A stretch of DNA of 64,000 bases from Azospirillum formosense (GCF_040500525.1 NZ_CP159402.1:2045501-2109500); one strand, 5' to 3'; numbered from the stretch's first letter, positions 42,912 to 52,441 are shown. Made by a program: numbers and translations. The notes: a model not told the origin generated them from the letters alone.

Positions 42912-44204
42912 TCAGGCCCCCGCCTTCTCGCGGGCGAACAGGTCGCGGAAGACCGGGAAGATCTCCCGGCGGGAGCGGACGCGGCGCATGGCGATCGGCA
43001 GGTCCGGTCCCTGGACCGTCTTGTAGGTCCGCCACAGCTCCGTCTCGCGGCCCAGCGCCGACAGGCCCATGTTGTGCTCCGCCGCCACCTCGATGTAGGC
43101 GAAGTACTGGCACAGCGGCAGGATGCCGTCCCGCAACAGACCCGCCGACCGCGCGTTGTCCGACGACATGTTGTCGCCGTCCGACGCCTGGGCGGCGTAG
43201 ATGTTCCACTCGTTCTCCGGATAGCGCTCCTTGACGATGCGCTGCATCTCCTCCAGCGCCGTGGAGACCACGGTGCCGCCGGTCTCGGTGGAGTAGAAGA
43301 ACGTGTCCTCGTCCACCTCCTTGGCCTCGTGGGTGTGGCGGATGAAGACGATGTCCACCGACCGGTAGCGCCGCTTCAGGAACAGGTACAGCAGCATGAA
43401 GAAGCGCTTGGCGAGATCCTTCATGTGCTCGGTCATCGAGCCGGACACGTCCATCAGGCAGAACATCACCGCCTGCGCGATGGGCTTCGGCACCGTCTCG
43501 AACCGGTTGTAGCGGACGTCGATCGGGTCGATGAAGGGGATGCGCTTGGAGCGGAGATAGTGCCGCTCCAACTGGTCGCGCATCTCCCGCAGTTTCTCGG
43601 GATCCTCGCCGCGGTCCTCCGCCTCGCGCAGAAGCGCCTCCAGTTCCAGCATCTCCGCCGGCTTGGGACGCTTCAGCGCGATGCGCCGGCTGAGGCTGTT
43701 GCGCATGGTGCGGACGAGATTCAGGTTGGCCGGCGAGCCGGTCACCGAATAGCCCGCCCGCGTCAGCGAGTGGGACTCCGTCTGCTTGACCTTCTGCTTG
43801 ACGAGGTCGGGAAGCTCCAGGTCCTCCAGGAAGATGTCCAGGAACTCCTCGCGGGACAGGACGAAGCGGAAATCGTCGTCGCCCTCCCCGTCCGGACTGC
43901 CCTCGTTGCCGCCGCGGCCGCCGCCGCTCTCGGGCCGCGCGATGGTGTCTCCTTCCACATACTCCTTGTTGCCCGGCACGACGTAGTCGCGCACGCCGCC
44001 GGCCCCGGAGCGGTGGAAGGAGGGCTCCCGCACGCCGCCGGTCGAGATGGTCACCTTCTCGCCGTTTTCGATGTCCTGGATGCCGCGTTTGCCGGAGGCA
44101 TCCCGCACCGCCTTCACCACCTGCTCCTTGGCACGGCGCAGGAAACGCTGGCGGTTGGCCAGGCTCTTGCCTTGCGGATTCAGGCGACGGTCGATGATGT
44201 TCAT
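42912..44204 (-). CDS. yeaH: YeaH/YhbH family (DUF444) protein
   Basis: 430 residues matching DUF444: MNIIDRRLNPQGKSLANRQRF at the start in part, FHRSGAGGVRDYVVPGNKEYV, LEDLELPDLVKQKV, and a vWA-like part with VMFCLMDVSGSMTEHMKDLAKRFF and HTHEAKEVDEDTFFYSTETGGT. The DxSxS motif suggests a metal-ion-dependent adhesion site. The ATG at 44204 is preferred over an adjacent TTG at 44207; AGGAGGGG is upstream. Lies between prkA and spoVR in one operon. Confidence 0.95.
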   Translation of the reverse strand: MNIIDRRLNPQGKSLANRQRFLRRAKEQVVKAVRDASGKRGIQDIENGEKVTISTGGVREPSFHRSGAGGVRDYVVPGNKEYVEGDTIARPESGGGRGGNEGSPDGEGDDDFRFVLSREEFLDIFLEDLELPDLVKQKVKQTESHSLTRAGYSVTGSPANLNLVRTMRNSLSRRIALKRPKPAEMLELEALLREAEDRGEDPEKLREMRDQLERHYLRSKRIPFIDPIDVRYNRFETVPKPIAQAVMFCLMDVSGSMTEHMKDLAKRFFMLLYLFLKRRYRSVDIVFIRHTHEAKEVDEDTFFYSTETGGTVVSTALEEMQRIVKERYPENEWNIYAAQASDGDNMSSDNARSAGLLRDGILPLCQYFAYIEVAAEHNMGLSALGRETELWRTYKTVQGPDLPIAMRRVRSRREIFPVFRDLFAREKAGA

Positions 44205-44254
44205 CAAGGGGGAGCCCCTCCTACCCGTTCACGCTCGTGTGGCGAAGCGGGCCG

Positions 44255-46201
44255 TCAGCCAGCCTGCTTCACGCGCATGTACCACTCGACCAACCGGCGG
44301 ACCTGCCGCTCGGTGTAGCCGCGCGACATCATGCGCGACACGAACTCGTTGTGCTTCTTCTCGGTCTCGCCGTCCTTCTTGGACCCGAAGCTGATGACCG
44401 GAAGCAGATCCTCCACCTGGGAGAACATGCGTTTCTCGATCACCTCACGGATTTTCTCGTAGGACGTCCAGGAGGGGTTGCGCCCGGCGTTCGCGGCCCG
44501 CGCGCGCAGCGCGAACTTGACGACCTCGTTGCGGAAGTCCTTCGGGTTGGCGATCCCGGCGGGCTTCTCGATCTTGGTCAGCTCCTGGTTCAGAAGCTCG
44601 CGGTTCATCAACTGGCCGGTGTCGGGGTCCTTGAAGTCCTGGTCCTCGATCCACGCGTCGGCGTAATCCACATAGCGGTCGAACAGGTTCTGTCCGTAGT
44701 CGCTGTAGGATTCCAGATACGCCTTCTGGATCTCGTTCCCGATGAACTCCGCGTAGCGCGGCGCCAGCTCGGCCTTGATGAACTCGATGTACTTCTTCTC
44801 GGTGTCGTCGGGGAACTGCTCCCGCTTGATGGACTGCTCCAGGATGTACATCAGGTGGACGGGATCGGCCGAGATCTCGTTGGAGTCGTAGTTGAAGGTC
44901 GCGGCCAGCACCTTGAAGGCGAAGCGGGTGGAGATGCCGTCCATGCCCTCGTCCACGCCCGCCTGGTCGCGGTATTCCTGCATGGACTTGGCCTTGGGAT
45001 CGGTCTCCTTCATGCTCTCGCCGTCATAGACGCGCATCTTGGAGTAGAGGCTGGAGTTCGGATGGTCGCGCATGCGCGACAGCACCGAGAACTTCGCCAG
45101 CATCTCCAGCGTCGACGGCGCGCAGGGCGCGGTCGCGAGGTCGGAGCCCTTGACCAGCTTGTCGTAGATCCGCTGCTCCTCCTGCACGCGCAGGCAGTAG
45201 GGGACCTTGATGACGCAGATGCGGTCGATGAAGGCTTCGTTGTTCTTGTTGTTCTTGAAGGACTGCCACTCCGCCTCGTTCGAGTGGGCGAGGATGATGC
45301 CCTGGAACGGGATGGCGCCGATGTTCTCCGAGCCGACGTAGTTGCCCTCCTGGGTCGCCGTCAGCAGCGGGTGGAGCATCTTGATCGGGGCCTTGAACAT
45401 CTCGACGAATTCCAGCAGGCCCTGGCTGGCCCGGTTCAGGCCGCCGGAGAAGCTGTAGGCGTCGGGATCGTTCTGGCTGTACATCTCCAGCTTGCGGATG
45501 TCGACCTTGCCGACCAGCGAGGAGATGTCCTGGTTGTTCTCGTCGCCCGGCTCCGTCTTGGTGACGCAGATCTGGCGCAGCTTGCTGGGATGCAGCTTGA
45601 CGACGCGGAAGCGGGAGATGTCGCCGCCGAACTCGTCCAGCCGCTTCACCGCCCACGGGCTCATCAGGCCGGTCAGGCGGCGGCGCGGGATGCCGTAGCG
45701 GTCCTCCAGCAGGTCGCCCATCTCGTCCGGGTTGAAGAGGCCGAGCGGGCTTTCGAAGACCGGGCTGATCTCCTTGCCGGCCTTCAGCACATAGACCGGG
45801 CATTTCTCCATCAGCGACTTCAGCCGCTCCGCCAAAGACGACTTGCCGCCGCCCACCGGGCCCAGCAGGTAGAGGATCTGCTTGCGCTCCTCCAGACCCT
45901 GCGCGGCGTGGCGGAAGAAGCCGACGATCCGCTCGATCGTCTCCTCCATGCCGTAGAAGTCGGCGAAGGCCGGGTAGATCTTGATCGTCCGGTTCATGAA
46001 GATTCGGCCAAGGCGCGGGTCCTTGGCGGTGTCGACGACTTCCGGTTCGCCGATGGCGGCGAGGATGCGCTCCGGCGCGGAGGCATACATCATCGGGTCG
46101 TCGCGGCATTCCTGGAGGTATTCCGTGAGGCTCATCTCGACCTCACGGCGCCCCTCGTAGGACTGTGTGTAGCGCGTGAACAGTTCGTCGGCCGGGAACA
46201 T
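44255..46201 (-). CDS. prkA: PrkA family serine protein kinase
   Basis: 648 residues, the normal length. Begins MFPADELFTRYTQSYEGRRE. The AAA part has Walker A GPVGGGKSSLAERLK near residue 116 and IILAHSNEAEWQSF; the C-terminal PrkA domain includes EQFPDDTEKKYIEFIKAELAPRYAEFIG in part. PrkA (YeaG) is a stress and nitrogen-starvation-associated Ser kinase or AAA protease-like protein. ATG 46201 has GGAGAGCGGA upstream. First gene of the prkA-yeaH-spoVR operon; its promoter must lie in 46202-47020. Confidence 0.96.
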   Translation of the reverse strand: MFPADELFTRYTQSYEGRREVEMSLTEYLQECRDDPMMYASAPERILAAIGEPEVVDTAKDPRLGRIFMNRTIKIYPAFADFYGMEETIERIVGFFRHAAQGLEERKQILYLLGPVGGGKSSLAERLKSLMEKCPVYVLKAGKEISPVFESPLGLFNPDEMGDLLEDRYGIPRRRLTGLMSPWAVKRLDEFGGDISRFRVVKLHPSKLRQICVTKTEPGDENNQDISSLVGKVDIRKLEMYSQNDPDAYSFSGGLNRASQGLLEFVEMFKAPIKMLHPLLTATQEGNYVGSENIGAIPFQGIILAHSNEAEWQSFKNNKNNEAFIDRICVIKVPYCLRVQEEQRIYDKLVKGSDLATAPCAPSTLEMLAKFSVLSRMRDHPNSSLYSKMRVYDGESMKETDPKAKSMQEYRDQAGVDEGMDGISTRFAFKVLAATFNYDSNEISADPVHLMYILEQSIKREQFPDDTEKKYIEFIKAELAPRYAEFIGNEIQKAYLESYSDYGQNLFDRYVDYADAWIEDQDFKDPDTGQLMNRELLNQELTKIEKPAGIANPKDFRNEVVKFALRARAANAGRNPSWTSYEKIREVIEKRMFSQVEDLLPVISFGSKKDGETEKKHNEFVSRMMSRGYTERQVRRLVEWYMRVKQAG

Positions 46202-47020
46202 TCCGCTCTCCGTGTCTCTTAGTCCGATGCGTCGGGGCTGCCGCCGGGGGACCCGGGCGGCGGGGGCGGCACCTGCCGCAGGTGCGAACTCTGGGGCGTC
46301 ACGGACACAACGGTCCCGCGGCACCCCCGCTCACCGTCGAAAGCCAGACCTTTTATCCAGTTGCCCTTCAAATGAAGCGCCCCCTTTGGAGTGCTAAACT
46401 CGAATGCTTCAAAACTGAATGTAATGCTCGACCTAGAGCTTTCCAGGAGGAAAGCCTTGATAGCCTGAAAAGACGGGCGGTCGGACGCACCGGTCGTCAG
46501 TAATAGACCACGCGGCCGGGTTGTCCGGGAAAGCCGGCGCGCAAGCACCGGCGGAAAGGACGGCAAAAGCAACGAAGTTCGATGGGGTTGAAACTTCCAG
46601 CCGGCTTCCGGACAGCGGCCCGGATGCCGTTCGTCGGGGACTCGCTGGACTTCGCCGATCACCCATCGACCTCCAGTGCATCCACGCGCCTTAACCCACT
46701 AAGGCGCTACGGTTAACGTTAAGTGTGCCGATTATTTCTTAACAACACACTTCCATGCCCGTGACCATCGCCGTGGCTGAGGATATTAACGCATGGGCCA
46801 TCGGCGCGGTCCACACCTTCCAAAGAAGGATGGTGAGCCTCATCACAGCAGATCAACAAGGCAGAATTTGGGTGAGGCCCCAGGCACCGTTGCGGCGCAC
46901 AATCCCCAGGAAATCCGGAAGCCGGCTGAAATCAAGCACTTGGCCGCGTTTTTGCAGTCCTGCCACAGGTCGGGGAAAAAGTGTGACCGGCGCGGGCGCC
47001 CCGGGCCGGTCAAGCGCCCC
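46202..47020. other. 819-bp gap rich in palindromes
   Basis: No frame looks coding. Symmetric sites: GCTTTCC/GGAAAGC (46438-46455), GCGCCTTA/TAAGGCGC (46686-46707, 6-base loop), TTAACGTTAA (46713-46722), and AAGTGTG/CACACTT (46721-46752). The interval 46270-46760 is AT-richer than its neighbours. It should contain the prkA promoter on the minus strand; the rest, between prkA and the response regulator gene, is unexplained. Confidence 0.45.
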
Positions 47021-47410
47021 TCAACCGAGCTTGGCGCCCAGCGTTTCCTTGAGCGACGCCGGGGTGGGCGGCTTGACGATGAAGGTGTCGGCGCCGAAGG
47101 CCGCGGCTTCGTCCATGCGGCTCTGGTCGGCGCGGTTCGTCATGAAGACCACCGGCAGCGCGCGGTGACGGGCGTCGGGACTGGCGCGCAGCGCCCTCAG
47201 GAAACCAAGCCCGTCCATCGGCTGCATTTCCACGTCGCAGACGACCAGATCGGGGACATGGGCCTGGACGGCGGCCAGCCCGGCCTCGCCGTCGGCGGCC
47301 TGATGGACGGAGCGGAAGCCCAGCGCGACCAGCATCCTCGCCAGCACCATGCGGGTGAAGCTCTCGTCCTCGATCACCAGAACCGAAAAATCCCCGAACG
47401 CCGCCGGCAT
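47021..47410 (-). CDS. Single-domain response regulator
   Basis: 129 residues, CheY-like receiver only. VLVIEDESFTRMVLARML gives the acidic pocket, DLVVCDVEMQPMDGLGFL the phospho-acceptor Asp, VVFMTNRA the Thr switch and FIVKPPTP the Lys. A GGGGGACAGG stretch precedes the ATG at 47410. No output domain, so it must act by protein contact. Cognate kinase not identifiable; the hybrid kinase at 48477 lies one gene away. Confidence 0.92.
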   Translation of the reverse strand: MPAAFGDFSVLVIEDESFTRMVLARMLVALGFRSVHQAADGEAGLAAVQAHVPDLVVCDVEMQPMDGLGFLRALRASPDARHRALPVVFMTNRADQSRMDEAAAFGADTFIVKPPTPASLKETLGAKLG

Positions 47411-47579
47411 CGACCTGTCCCCCGAGTCCGATAGGCCGTGTGTGTACGCCGCAAAAACGCCCTTGGCAACCGGCTGGCATCGCCTCCGGCCGGGTCGCGG
47501 GGCCGTCCCCGCGGACGGAGGACCCGTTTTACGGAAGAACGGTTGCACGGCGGGGGGCGCTGCGGCTACACGGGGTCGC

Positions 47580-48428
47580 ATGAGCTTCCTCGACCACATC
47601 CGCGCGTGCAACGCGCATGACCTGTCCGGCTTCCGTCCGTTCGAGCTGGAGGGGCATCGTCTCGGCTGGGTCCGCCACGCGCTGGCCGAGCAGCTTCCCG
47701 GCGTCGACCCGGGATTCGTCGTCACCGCCGACCGGGTGACGCTTGCCCCCGAGGTCCGCGACTTCGAGGCGCGCTCCTCGGTGCTGGCGCACGCCGCCCA
47801 GTTCCTCGTCGAGACGGGGGCGGTCTCCGCCCTGCGCGGCGAATTCTACCCGGTCGCGCCGGCCTGGGGGGCCGAGCCGCTGATGCGCATCGACCGCGCG
47901 GTGGTGGCGCAGTTCGGCACCGCGGCCTATGGGCTGCACGTCAACGGCTTCGTCCGCCAGCCGGACGGCGGCCTGTCGCTATGGATCGGGCGGCGCGCCC
48001 GCGACCGCGAGGTCGCGCCGGGCAAGCTGGACAACATGATCGCCGGCGGCCAGCCCATCGGCCTGACGCTGGCGGAGAATCTCGTCAAGGAAGCGCAGGA
48101 GGAGGCGGGGATCGACGCGGCCCTGGCGTCCCGCGCCGTCCCCGTCGGAGCCGTCACCTACCGCATGGAGACGGAGGCCGGGCTGAAGCAGGACACGCTG
48201 TTTCTCTACGACCTGGAACTCGACGCGGACTTCGTCCCGCGGAACACCGACGGCGAGGTCGAGCGGTTCGAGCTGTGGCCGCTGGACCGCGTCGCGGAGT
48301 CGGTGCGCACGACGAAGGACTGGAAGTTCAACGTGAACCTCGTCGTCATCGATTTCATGGTCCGTCACGGCTGGCTGACTCCGGACGAGCCGGACTATCT
48401 GGAGATCGTCAGGGGCCTGCGGCGGTAG
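47580..48428 (+). CDS. NUDIX hydrolase with N-terminal DUF4743 domain
   Basis: 282 residues. The N-terminal 120 residues (FLDHIRACNAHDLSGFRPFELEGHRLG in part) match DUF4743, followed by a NUDIX fold with the catalytic box GGQPIGLTLAENLVKEAQEEAG near residue 157-178 (E-x-x-E-E pattern). This domain pairing is seen in proteins related to the NUDIX part of thiamine pyrophosphokinase-like enzymes acting on damaged thiamine diphosphate; that substrate is inferred. Divergent from the response regulator. Confidence 0.92.
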   Translation: MSFLDHIRACNAHDLSGFRPFELEGHRLGWVRHALAEQLPGVDPGFVVTADRVTLAPEVRDFEARSSVLAHAAQFLVETGAVSALRGEFYPVAPAWGAEPLMRIDRAVVAQFGTAAYGLHVNGFVRQPDGGLSLWIGRRARDREVAPGKLDNMIAGGQPIGLTLAENLVKEAQEEAGIDAALASRAVPVGAVTYRMETEAGLKQDTLFLYDLELDADFVPRNTDGEVERFELWPLDRVAESVRTTKDWKFNVNLVVIDFMVRHGWLTPDEPDYLEIVRGLRR

Positions 48429-48476
48429 GCGCCGTCCCCGAACCCGACGGTCGTCATCCGACGGCCATCATCCGGG

Positions 48477-50039
48477 TCACTCCGCCGCGGCGCGCGCCCT
48501 CGCCTCCTCCAGATGGGACGACAGCTCGGACAGGGTGACCGGCTTGTGCAGGACGGTGAAGCCGCTGCGCCGCGCCTCCCGGATGCGGTCGGGGCTGGTG
48601 TCGCCGGTCAGCAGGATCGCCGGGATGAGGTCCCCGGCGAAGGCGTGGATGTCGCGGATCGCGTCCACCCCCGTCCGGCCGTAGCGCAGGCGGTAGTCGG
48701 CGATGATGACGTCGGGAAGCCGCTCCGCCCCGTCGAGCTGGCGCAACGCCTCCTCCCCCGATGCGGCCGCCAGCACGTCCCACCCCCACTGCTCCAGAAC
48801 CAGCCGCAGGCTCTGCAGGATCAGCTCCTCGTCGTCGATGATCAGGGCCAGCGCGCCGGGACGGTCCAGCGACGGCACGGCGCGTTCCGTCGCGTTGGGA
48901 TTCCAGGAAGCGTGCAAGGGAACCTCCACCGTAAAGCATGTGCCCCGTCCGGGCCGCGACCGCACGCGGACCGGCAGGCCGAGCAGATGCGACAGCCGCT
49001 TCACCACCGCCAGCCCGAGGCCGAGGCCGCGGCTGCGGTCGCGTTCGGCGTTGCCGAGCTGGACGAACTCCTCGAAAATCTCATCGAGCTTGTCGGCGGG
49101 AATGCCGACGCCCGTGTCCGCTACTTCGATGCACAGCATCATGCCGCGCCGCCGGCACCCCAGAAGCACGCCGCCCGACGCCGTGTAGCGCACCGCGTTG
49201 TCGAGCAGGTGGCGCAGCAGCCGTTCCAGCAGCGTGGCGTCGCTGCGGACCTGCAGCTTGAGCGGACGCACCCGCAGCTTCAGGCCCTTGGCGGCGGCGC
49301 GCGGACCATAGTCGGCCTCCAGGCGCGCCATCATCTCGGTCAGCGCGAAGGGCGCCGGATCGGGCGACACGATCCCGGAGTCGAGCCGGGCCACGTCCAG
49401 CAGCGCGTCGAGCAGGCCGCGCATCGCTTCGACCGCCCGATTCATCGTCTGGACCAGGGGCAGCTGCGGATGACCGGCCAGCCGCTCCGCCAGGACCGCG
49501 CCGAACAGGGTTAGCGACTGGGCGGGCTGGCGCAGGTCGTGGCTGGCGGCGGCCAGGAAGCGGACCTTGGCCTGTCCGGCGCGCGCCACCTCGTCCCGCG
49601 CGACGCGCAGGCGCTCCTCCTGCCCGCGCAGCCGCGCCTCCACGGCCATGCGGCGGCCGGAATCCGCCGCGGTCATGACGATGCCCGCCGGCTCCCCGCC
49701 GCCCGCCGCCGGAAGCGGCGTCAGCACGATGTCGTACCAGGTTCCGTCGCCGGTCAGGGTCAGTTCCTGGACCAGCCCGCGGGCCGCGGCGGCCAAAGCC
49801 TGGGCGAAGCGGTCCGCCGCGCCCTCCCGGCCGCCCCAGACGAAGGCGCCGGCCATGGGTTGCCCGATCAGCAGATCCTGCGGGCAGCCGATGGCACGCT
49901 GCATCGCCGCGTTGAGATCGGCAATGCGCCCCTGCCGGTCGAGCAGGGCCACCGCCACGCCGATCGTGTCGAAAACCCGCCGCAGCCCGGCGGGATCGGC
50001 GGGGCCACGGCCGTTTTCCGCCACATCCTCCTCCCGCAT
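48477..50039 (-). CDS. Cytosolic PAS hybrid sensor kinase, DLRQP type
   Basis: 520 residues from the ATG at 50039 (AAGGGGG upstream; the frame is open to 50132). PAS domain (about 20-130: FDTIGVAVALLDRQGRIADLN), coiled coil, H-box FLAAASHDLRQPAQSLTLFG near 165, N-box LLRHLLDNAVRYT, G1 DTGVGIP, G2 GLGLGLAVV, then a receiver at about 390-515 with IDDEE, DVIIADYRLRYG (acceptor Asp) and VLHKPVT. No membrane segment. Same layout as the kinase at 10470 but with an intact ATP site. Confidence 0.92.
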   Translation of the reverse strand: MREEDVAENGRGPADPAGLRRVFDTIGVAVALLDRQGRIADLNAAMQRAIGCPQDLLIGQPMAGAFVWGGREGAADRFAQALAAAARGLVQELTLTGDGTWYDIVLTPLPAAGGGEPAGIVMTAADSGRRMAVEARLRGQEERLRVARDEVARAGQAKVRFLAAASHDLRQPAQSLTLFGAVLAERLAGHPQLPLVQTMNRAVEAMRGLLDALLDVARLDSGIVSPDPAPFALTEMMARLEADYGPRAAAKGLKLRVRPLKLQVRSDATLLERLLRHLLDNAVRYTASGGVLLGCRRRGMMLCIEVADTGVGIPADKLDEIFEEFVQLGNAERDRSRGLGLGLAVVKRLSHLLGLPVRVRSRPGRGTCFTVEVPLHASWNPNATERAVPSLDRPGALALIIDDEELILQSLRLVLEQWGWDVLAAASGEEALRQLDGAERLPDVIIADYRLRYGRTGVDAIRDIHAFAGDLIPAILLTGDTSPDRIREARRSGFTVLHKPVTLSELSSHLEEARARAAAE

Positions 50040-50206
50040 CGCTTGCCCCCTTCGGATTGCAAGCCGACCGACCGTTTGGCGCCAATCGTCTGGGCGAAAA
50101 ACAATCAGTCGCGATTCAAAAGATACGTGCAAGAGGAAGGAGATTCCAGGCGACTCGCCTCAAACGGATAGCGCGGCAATCCTTGTAATACACAGTTGGT
50201 GGTAGA

Positions 50207-51058
50207 TCATAACTCTTCCGGAAAGCCGGCCAGAGCACGCACCGCCGCCGCCGTTTGCCCCGATTCCCGAAGCGATCGCAAGGTCTTGGCGTTGTCGCGC
50301 TTGGCAAGGCGCTCGCCCCGCTCATTCACGAGCAAAGGGTGATGATGATACTCGGGAGGAGCGACTCGAAGGAGTTCCTGAAGAAGGCGATGCACGTGAG
50401 TCGCGAAAAAGAGGTCTTCGCCACGGGTCACCAGCGTCACGCTTTGAAGGTGGTCATCCACGGTGACCGCCAGATGATAGCTCGTCGGAACATCCTTGCG
50501 GGCCAGCACGACGTCGCCGAGGAGGCCCGGCGTGGCGTCCTGCCAGCCGCGCCGCCGGTCATGCCAGCGCAGCGGCCCGGTCATGGCCATGGCCCTCGTC
50601 ACGTCCAGCCGCAGGGCATAGGCGGCGCCCACGGCGATGCGGTGCTGGCGCTCCATCTCCGACAGGCCGCGGCAGGTGCCGGGATAGAGCGGGCCGTCCG
50701 GCCCATGCGGCGCGTGGCCGGCGCGGGTGATTTCCGCGGCGATGTCCTTGCGGGTGCAGAAGCAGGGGTAGACGACCCCCAGATCGCGAAGCCGCGCCAG
50801 GGCGGAGCGGTGATCGTCCAGATGCTCCGACTGGCGGCGCACCGGCTCTTCCCAGGCCAAGCCCAGCCAGGCCAGATCCTCGCGCAGGTCGCGGTCGAAC
50901 TCCGGACGGCAGCGCTGCGGGTCGATGTCTTCGATGCGCAGCAGGAAACGCCCCCCGGCCTTGCGGGCGGTGGTCCAGCCGAACAGAGCGGAATGGGCGT
51001 GCCCGAGATGGAGATGGCCGGTCGGGCTCGGCGCGAAGCGGGTGACGACGTCGGTCAT
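50207..51058 (-). CDS. gluQRS: Glutamyl-Q tRNA(Asp) synthetase
   Basis: 283 residues, a truncated glutamyl-tRNA synthetase that attaches Glu to queuosine of tRNA-Asp. The HIGH-like motif is in FAPSPTGHLHLGHAHSAL, the zinc ligands in YPCFCTRKD and YPGTCRG, and the KMSKS-like motif in RLAKRDNAKT. The anticodon-binding domain is absent, as expected. ATG 51058. It is not next to a tgt or queuosine gene here. Confidence 0.95.
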   Translation of the reverse strand: MTDVVTRFAPSPTGHLHLGHAHSALFGWTTARKAGGRFLLRIEDIDPQRCRPEFDRDLREDLAWLGLAWEEPVRRQSEHLDDHRSALARLRDLGVVYPCFCTRKDIAAEITRAGHAPHGPDGPLYPGTCRGLSEMERQHRIAVGAAYALRLDVTRAMAMTGPLRWHDRRRGWQDATPGLLGDVVLARKDVPTSYHLAVTVDDHLQSVTLVTRGEDLFFATHVHRLLQELLRVAPPEYHHHPLLVNERGERLAKRDNAKTLRSLRESGQTAAAVRALAGFPEEL

Positions 51059-51134
51059 TCCCGCCTTATACCCCAACCGCGCCCAGCCTGCATGTGGGTC
51101 GGGCGCCGCGGATGGAAGAGGCAGACGGCGGGGC

Positions 51135-51302
51135 TCAGATGTAGGGGTTGTCCTTGATGGGCTCGACCGGAATGTCCTCGCCCTCCAGATACATGGCGAG
51201 GCGGCGGCGCAGTTCGCGGTCGAAGGCGTCGATGCGGCGCTGGCGGTCGCGCTCCTCGCGCTCGGCGCGCTTCTCGGCAAGGTCGATGATCGTGGCGCTC
51301 AT
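51135..51302 (-). CDS. Small charged protein of unknown function
   Basis: 55 residues: MSATIIDLAEKRAEREERDR at the start, followed by a helical, Arg-rich segment and a tail EGEDIPVEPIKDNPYI. GAAGGGAAC stands before the ATG at 51302, and codon use is typical. It ends 76 bases upstream of gluQRS on the same strand, so they may be co-transcribed. Alphaproteobacteria have short proteins with this style; I do not recognise a named family. Confidence 0.75.
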   Translation of the reverse strand: MSATIIDLAEKRAEREERDRQRRIDAFDRELRRRLAMYLEGEDIPVEPIKDNPYI

Positions 51303-51645
51303 GGATGTTCCCTTCGAAAGCGTCCCCCTAAGGCGCCGCCACCATCTCAGAGCATGGTTAACGCACAGTAACCACGATGTCGGAAAATGCACGATCAAGG
51401 CTGCACAACCAAATGTCACAGGCCGGCCGGGAGACATCTTCCGGACCGCCGGCAAGACCGGGCCCCCGCCCATCGAAAGGGTTACGGGATCGTGAAGAAA
51501 TGACGCAGTGCGGCGCGACATATTGAGTTCGAAGCACAAATCAACTATGTATCTGGTGTTCCGGTCACCCGGCGGCGTGTCATCCCGCAAGGGGGCGGAA
51601 CAGCAGACTAAGGTTCCAGACACGTTTCAGATAAGGGAGTGGCCA
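51303..51645. other. Divergent promoter region
   Basis: This 343-bp gap separates the 55-aa gene (leftward) and the HNH nuclease (rightward). It is AT-richer at 51345-51420 and 51480-51560. GGTTA/TAACC (51356-51373) is a weak symmetric site. The HNH frame is open through part of it, but the TTG at 51646 is the supported start. No RNA gene seen. Confidence 0.4.
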
Positions 51646-52209
51646 TTGGCTCCACCACCCGATCACTGTCCGGCCCTGGTGCTGAACGCCGACTTCCGGC
51701 CGCTCAGCTACTTCCCTCTGTCGCTTTGGTCCTGGCAGGAGGCGGTCAAGGCCGTCTTTCTGGACCGGGTGAACATCATCTCCGAATATGACCGCGTCGT
51801 CCGCTCCCCCACCTTCGAGGTCAAGCTGCCGAGCGTCATTTCGTTGAAGGAGTTCATCCCGGCGACGCGGCGGCCGGCCTTCACCCGTTTCAACGTCTTC
51901 CTGCGCGACCGCTTCACCTGCCAGTATTGCGGCCACCACTTTCCCACGCAGGAACTGACCTTCGACCACGTCATCCCACGGTCGCGCGGCGGGCGCACCA
52001 CCTGGGACAACGTCGTCACCTCCTGCTCGGCCTGCAATCTGGCGAAGGGAAACAGGCTGCCGCACAGTTGCGGCATGATCCCCCTCAGTCCCCCGTTCCA
52101 GCCGAGTGCCTACCAGCTTCAAGAGAACGGACGTGCATTCCCGCCAAACTTCCTTCATGAAAGTTGGCGGGATTTTCTTTATTGGGACACCGAACTCGAT
52201 CCGATGTAG
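51646..52209 (+). CDS. HNH endonuclease family protein
   Basis: About 187 residues starting with TTG at 51646, six bases after AAGGGAG. The zinc/HNH core is clear: FTCQYCGHHFPTQELTFDHVIPRSRGG and WDNVVTSCSACNLAKGNR in two blocks, giving CxxC, the catalytic DH, N and CxxCN. The N-terminal half (LNADFRPLSYFPLSLWSWQEAV) is typical of a widespread alphaproteobacterial HNH protein of unknown target. The 3' end contains a terminator-like hairpin. Confidence 0.9.
   Translation: MAPPPDHCPALVLNADFRPLSYFPLSLWSWQEAVKAVFLDRVNIISEYDRVVRSPTFEVKLPSVISLKEFIPATRRPAFTRFNVFLRDRFTCQYCGHHFPTQELTFDHVIPRSRGGRTTWDNVVTSCSACNLAKGNRLPHSCGMIPLSPPFQPSAYQLQENGRAFPPNFLHESWRDFLYWDTELDPM
52140..52182 (+). terminator. Terminator-like hairpin within the HNH gene 3' end
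   Basis: CCCGCCAAACTT (52140-52151) pairs with AAGTTGGCGGG (52161-52171) with one bulged A, followed by ATTTTCTTTATT. The gene continues to 52209, so if active it would end transcripts 30-40 bases before the stop codon. Either an internal attenuator or a fortuitous shape. Confidence 0.5.
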
Positions 52210-52251
52210 AAACGCCGCGATCGAGAAGGCCGGACCGAGGACGATTTGGGT

Positions 52252-52404
52252 ATGGACGACGAAAACCCCTGCGTGGGCATCTGCATCATCGGCGCGGATG
52301 GCTATTGCGAAGGCTGCGGGCGGAGCGAGGACGAGATCTACGGCGTTCCGCCCGCTCCGGCGCCCACCCCCACGAAGACCGAAGCGGACGGTCAGGCCGG
52401 CTGA
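52252..52404 (+). CDS. DUF1289 small Cys protein
   Basis: 50 residues, too short for usual listing. MDDENPCVGICIIGADGYCE then GCGRSEDEIYG matches DUF1289, whose four Cys residues (CxxxC...CxxC) probably bind zinc or iron. The C-terminus is Pro-rich. ATG 52252 is preceded by a weak GAGGAC. It follows the HNH gene in the same direction by 42 bases. Function unknown. Confidence 0.88.
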   Translation: MDDENPCVGICIIGADGYCEGCGRSEDEIYGVPPAPAPTPTKTEADGQAG

Positions 52405-52441
52405 AGTCCTGTCCACCGGCCGCCCGTCACACCCGCGCCCG

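Noticed and set aside
46755..47168. Plus-strand frame between prkA and the response regulator
   Set aside because: Runs into the antisense of the response regulator and has no ribosome site or recognisable domain.
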